From Strongylocentrotus pallidus (lineage: Eukaryota > Echinodermata > Echinoidea > Camarodonta > Strongylocentrotidae), in the NCBI GenBank assembly GCA_030265145.1, contig JARBES010000121.1:17195496-17216344 (forward strand): a stretch of 20,849 nucleotides of DNA, read 5' to 3'. The position numbers and the translations under genes are program-made. Shown one piece after another: positions 17,895 to 20,849 of the stretch; the first letter of the stretch is position 1, and every line of letters starts with the position of its first letter. The notes beneath the pieces were generated by a model. That model did not search any database. It was not told the DNA's origin and worked only from the letters and a program-made list of their open reading frames with translations.

Positions 17895-18005
17895 ATGATG
17901 AAAATAATAATATAATAGTAATAATAATAATATTAATAATAATAATGATAACAATATTGATAATAACAATTATAATAATTAAATAACAAAATTGTAATAA
18001 TAATT
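17895..18005. repeat. AAT-rich microsatellite in the LINE 3' UTR
   Basis: Impure (AAT)n/(AATAAT)n, part of the minus-strand LINE tail. Confidence 0.8.
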
Positions 18006-18189
18006 TCAACGATAATTAATGACTAAATTAATGGAAGCGATTGAAAAAGAAAGTTACTGGCACCAGTAAATTGATATTCGAATTAATGAATTACTGACAA
18101 TATTCTTGATATCAATATAATAATGTGATATAAGACAAAAAAGACAAACATAAAGTTAATATTGAACTCATAACATGTTTTGTGCACAT

Positions 18190-18761
18190 ACTTAAATCAA
18201 TGAAAACGAAGCTTTATTCTTTAACATAATTTTACGAAGTTTCAACGTGTTTCTACATTATTGGAGTTAAAAAGCTGATCCATTTTTAGTGTATTTGGTC
18301 TTTTAATAAAATATTTATCGATGAACAATTTTCTGTCTGAACGAAAGAAAGGCAGGGCATACAAACAAGTAATGAAACTCATCCCCAAGCGATTGTAAAT
18401 TTCAGAGCGTACATAGCCTCATTTCCCTGGAAGTATTTGAACATCTACCAGCTACAATCGGCAGGTAATGATTGCCACAGCGAAAACGACTTAATATTGT
18501 CCGATCTCCTTTAAAGAGATCGATTAGGTATCTTTCTAAAGATAAAGAATATTTGAAGATTCGATAGATAACACAATGCGAATTATCGTATATACAAGCA
18601 GACCAATACTGAGCATGATAATCTTTCAATCGACGTTCCACACTTTGTTTGACCCACTCACAGCTAGTATTTTCACAAATTTCCCATAAATTATACATCC
18701 CCATATTGTCAGATTGATTTTTTTGTAACCAAGGTGCAAATCTGAAAGTCCCTATTGACAT
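18190..18761 (-). pseudogene. LINE ORF C-terminal domain, decayed
   Basis: The open segment 18761-18402 contains NMGMYNLWEICENTSC, YHAQYWSACIYD, YSLSLERYLIDL, then ILSRFRCGNHYLPIVAGRC and REMRLCTL. After an in-frame stop, similarity continues with GDEFHYLFVCPAFLSFR and, in a shifted frame, YFIKRPNTLKMDQLF. The order 'L..FR..NH.LPIE.GR', 'R.R.C..C', 'GDE.HYLF.CP', 'RP.T....LF' is the usual C-terminal zinc-knuckle region of many Jockey-like and related LINE ORF2 proteins. At least three frame or stop disruptions are visible and the polymerase domain is absent, so it is non-functional. Confidence 0.82.
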
Positions 18762-18764
18762 ACG

Positions 18765-18810
18765 CGCAATGGTTCATGGAGAACGAGTAGTGGCGGTTTC
18801 AGAGGTGAAA
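18765..18810. repeat. Detached end of a family B unit
   Basis: 'gcaatggttcatgg' followed by 'cgagtagtggcggtttcaga' resembles copy X at ~12993-13035 ('acgatggtccatgt', 'ggagtagtggcggtttcata'). Copy Z stops at ~16410 just before this part, so this may be its displaced end. Confidence 0.5.
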
Positions 18811-19925
18811 ATGGAGCACTTCTTACATCTGAAAAAAGTCACTCACCAGGGATGCTCAAGGGCAATTATGAGAATGGGATACGCCGGGGCATTTGACGAC
18901 GGAAAAGGGGCACCCATCATATTTTTATAGGGACATTTATAAGTGGTGAAAGGGGGCATTTATGAAAAGGGGATAGGTCTCTTATTAAATATGAAAAGGG
19001 GCACTTATAATTAAGGAAAATGTGCATTTGCTGAAAGAAAAGGGGCACCAATGAGATTTTAATAGGGGCATTTATCGGAGGTGAAAGGGGCTTTTTATGA
19101 GAAGGGGGAGGTGGCTCAAAAAGAAAAAGAGGCACATGTAAAAATAGACGGGGCACTTCTCAGGGATGAAAAGGGATAATTATGAGAAAGGGAAGGGGCA
19201 CTTATAAAAAGGAAAACAAGTACTTATTAGAGAGGAAAATGGGCAGTAAATGGGGCAGTTATGAGAGGTGAAACTTGGCACTCATCAGAGATGAAAAGAG
19301 CACGTATCAGGAGGGGGAGGGGCATTTGTCAAACGAGCATCTCTCAGAATTGAATAGGGGCAATTATCGGAGGTGAAGAGGGCATTTAACTGAAGTGATA
19401 AGAAGTATCTTCTCGTACCTGAAAAGGGTCATTTACAAGAGATGAAAAGGGGCACTTACGAGAATGAAAAGGGACATTTATGAGAAGCGGAAGGAGCTAT
19501 TTTTAAACGGGGGCACTTATCATAAGGAAAAGGGGCACATGTGAAAATAACAGGTGCGCTTATCCGAGTTAAAAAAGGGTAGTTATTAAAAAGGGAAGAT
19601 GCACTTCTTACAAAGGAAAGGGGCACTTGTCAGAGAAAAGGGAACACCTCTCAGATTTGAATAGGGCAATTATCAAAGGTGAAGGGGGCACTTATCAGAA
19701 GTGAAAAGGGGCACTTCTCGTTCCTAAAGAGGCAATCACTAAAGATTATCAAGGGCACCTATGATAAAGGAAAATTGACACTTTGCAAAGGAAATTGGGA
19801 ACCTGTAACAACAAATGTGGCACTTATCAGACGTGAAAAGGGCAAGGGGCAGTTTTACAAAGTAAAAGGGAAAAATTTTCCTTTGTAAAGATGGGCACTT
19901 TTGGGGGAATTGAGAAATGTGCACC
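18811..19925. repeat. ~1.1-kb G-rich degenerate minisatellite
   Basis: Roughly 45-50 diverged units of about 20-25 bases follow the pattern GGGGCACTTATNAGAGGTG-AAAA on the plus strand. Many units contain a small inverted pair (CACTT...AAGTG). Longer-range similarity suggests larger blocks were duplicated: 'tgaataggggcaattatc' at 19351 and 'tgaatagggcaattatc' at 19658, and 'ggcacatgt.aaaata' at 19131 and ~19533. The right edge passes into 'ggcctggccccctgacaccc' and a C-rich run (~19950-19960). Open frames inside it (18917-19156 minus, 19679-19888 plus) are by-products of the repeat. Confidence 0.85.
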
Positions 19926-20690
19926 GGCCTGGCCCCCTGACACCCCTACCCCCCCCCCCCACCCCTGGAGGGCCGCCTCTGCTTGTAGCTATGCATTAGA
20001 TGTAAATGTTAGTTAACCAGCCTATTGTTGTATTCTAGACCATCTCCAATTTTTTTTTTCCAATTTTAGTGGAGGTATACATGTATATGGCATACAAGCC
20101 GAGACCTCTATTTAACTTGTTAGTCTACAGAATGTTGGATCATTAATTAGAATTTATTAAATCTAATTCATTGATTTACATAGCCGACTCCGTGAATTTA
20201 ATTCATTCATTCTTAAAGATACCTCCTTCACATTGATTCATTCATTTGAAAAGTTCATTCTTTTAAATTCATTCATAAGTTCATTGCCACCCGATTATTA
20301 AATTTACTTCAATTTAATTTATTCGTTCCACTAAATAACAGTTTTATTACATACATACCATTAGATTTACACATTCATCTGACTTAAAAGGACCCGAACG
20401 AAAGCCTAAGGTACTGAAATTGAATGATTATAAATGTCATTCATTGATTATTCAGGAATAAATATGTTCCGCTAATACTACCTCTGAATTCACCGAATCC
20501 ACAAAATGTTTTTAAAAACCTCAAGGCAGATGGATTTGTGTGTGTGTATCATTTAATACGATATATTCATACACACATCTAGTCCGACCTGTTTTACAAG
20601 CTCCTCCACCCACTTAGTCAATGGGCGCTTCTACACAACAGCCGCCTTCAGCATAGCTATGCATTTGTAGCCGGGGTCGGACTAAGGTTC
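19926..20690. other. Non-coding spacer between two minisatellites
   Basis: A C-rich patch (19920-19970) is followed by AT-rich sequence with many 'attcatt' strings (~20150-20340). No gene or element ends are recognised. 'tagctatgcatt' occurs both near the start (~19986) and near the end (~20655), close to the inner edge of each minisatellite. Confidence 0.45.
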
Positions 20691-20849
20691 TAGGACATTT
20701 ACCCCCTGGGCAATCACCCCCGGAAAACTACCCCCAAAGGACAATTACCCCCTGAAATATTACCCCCCGGACAATCACCCCCCGAGGACAACTACCCCCC
20801 AAGGACAATTACCCCCCGGAAAATTACCCCCCGGAGAATTACCCCCCGA
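20691..20849. repeat. C-rich minisatellite, ~16-bp unit, open at the window end
   Basis: Ten units of 15-17 bases follow GGACAATTACCCCCC with variants at a few positions ('aatcac', 'aactac', 'aaattac'). The array continues past the window edge. Each unit carries a 5-6 base C run, so the minus strand has regularly spaced G runs. Confidence 0.92.

Larger units (their letters stand above)
17728..18761 (-). mobile_element. 5'-truncated LINE tail, minus orientation
   Basis: The minus strand carries the C-terminal part of a non-LTR retrotransposon ORF (18761-18402), then decayed coding sequence to ~18190. An AT-rich 3' UTR with an (AAT)n tract (~17895-18000) follows, and the element ends with AATAAAG plus a GTTGTC/ATTGTC tandem tail at ~17728-17765. 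A short microsatellite tail right after AATAAA is a LINE 3' end. Its protein differs from that of the LINE at 3035-3820, so it is a different family. No clear target duplication was found. Confidence 0.82.

Noticed and set aside
18811-19925. CRISPR-like array of short repeats
   Set aside because: Units are contiguous and decayed without unique spacers, and the DNA is eukaryotic. It is a minisatellite.
1-20849. LTR retrotransposon, Polinton or other virus-like element
   Set aside because: No long terminal direct repeats, capsid, integrase or protease-like frames were seen. The reverse-transcriptase-related remnants are LINE tails.

Overview
The window looks like repeat-rich nuclear DNA from a marine invertebrate deuterostome, most likely an echinoderm such as a sea urchin. 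I base this on AT-rich, intron-rich sequence, on tRNA-derived SINEs and short palindromic MITEs of the kind I associate with echinoderm genomes ('acacctgggtc...', 'gtttcacaaag' ends), on CR1/Jockey-like LINE tails and on abundant microsatellites. There are no bacterial operons, and I see no LTR or retrovirus-like element. The species call is an inference.

The one host gene I can name is on the minus strand. A 276-base terminal exon (10062 down to 9787) encodes a paired EF-hand module ending in ...YNDFRRAFLQ-stop. It matches the C-terminus of EFCAB6 (EF-hand calcium-binding domain protein 6, also called DJBP) as I remember it from vertebrates. A 98-base penultimate exon (10953 to 10856) supplies the Glu/Pro/Gln-rich linker in a compatible splice phase. 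No further EFCAB6 exon is recognisable to the right, so either a very large intron follows or the gene is incomplete here. To its left are a degenerate ~60-base repeat built from the 3' end of the last exon, a polyadenylation signal, and a possible extra exon near 8300.

Layout. 1-3890: two diverged tandem copies of an unclassified 1.3-1.65 kb unit (family A), the second interrupted by a 5'-truncated LINE. 3891-5661: short elements, including a 309-bp MITE nested in a SINE remnant, a second SINE piece and a 153-bp MITE. 5662-9045: AT-rich, nearly repeat-free DNA. 9046-10953: an inverted copy of that MITE and the EFCAB6 exons, with a further MITE and a tandem pair of SINEs in the intron. 11197-11368: an 86-bp tandem duplication. 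11484-16410: three copies (X, Y, Z) of a ~1.7 kb tandem unit (family B). Y has lost ~390 bp internally and carries a 1077-bp Tc1/mariner element with ~215-bp inverted ends and a transposase fragment. 16411-18761: unassigned sequence plus a minus-strand LINE tail. 18811-19925: a ~1.1 kb G-rich minisatellite. 20691-20849: a C-rich minisatellite running off the window end.

I find no convincing new multi-gene system. The most useful observations are a possible frameshift and an alternative tail in EFCAB6, the exon-end-derived repeat in its 3' flank, a conserved membrane-segment-like block in family A with a LINE inserted at a splice-donor-like site, and the large-armed mariner element. The two tandem unit families and their nested insertions give a relative history of the locus.
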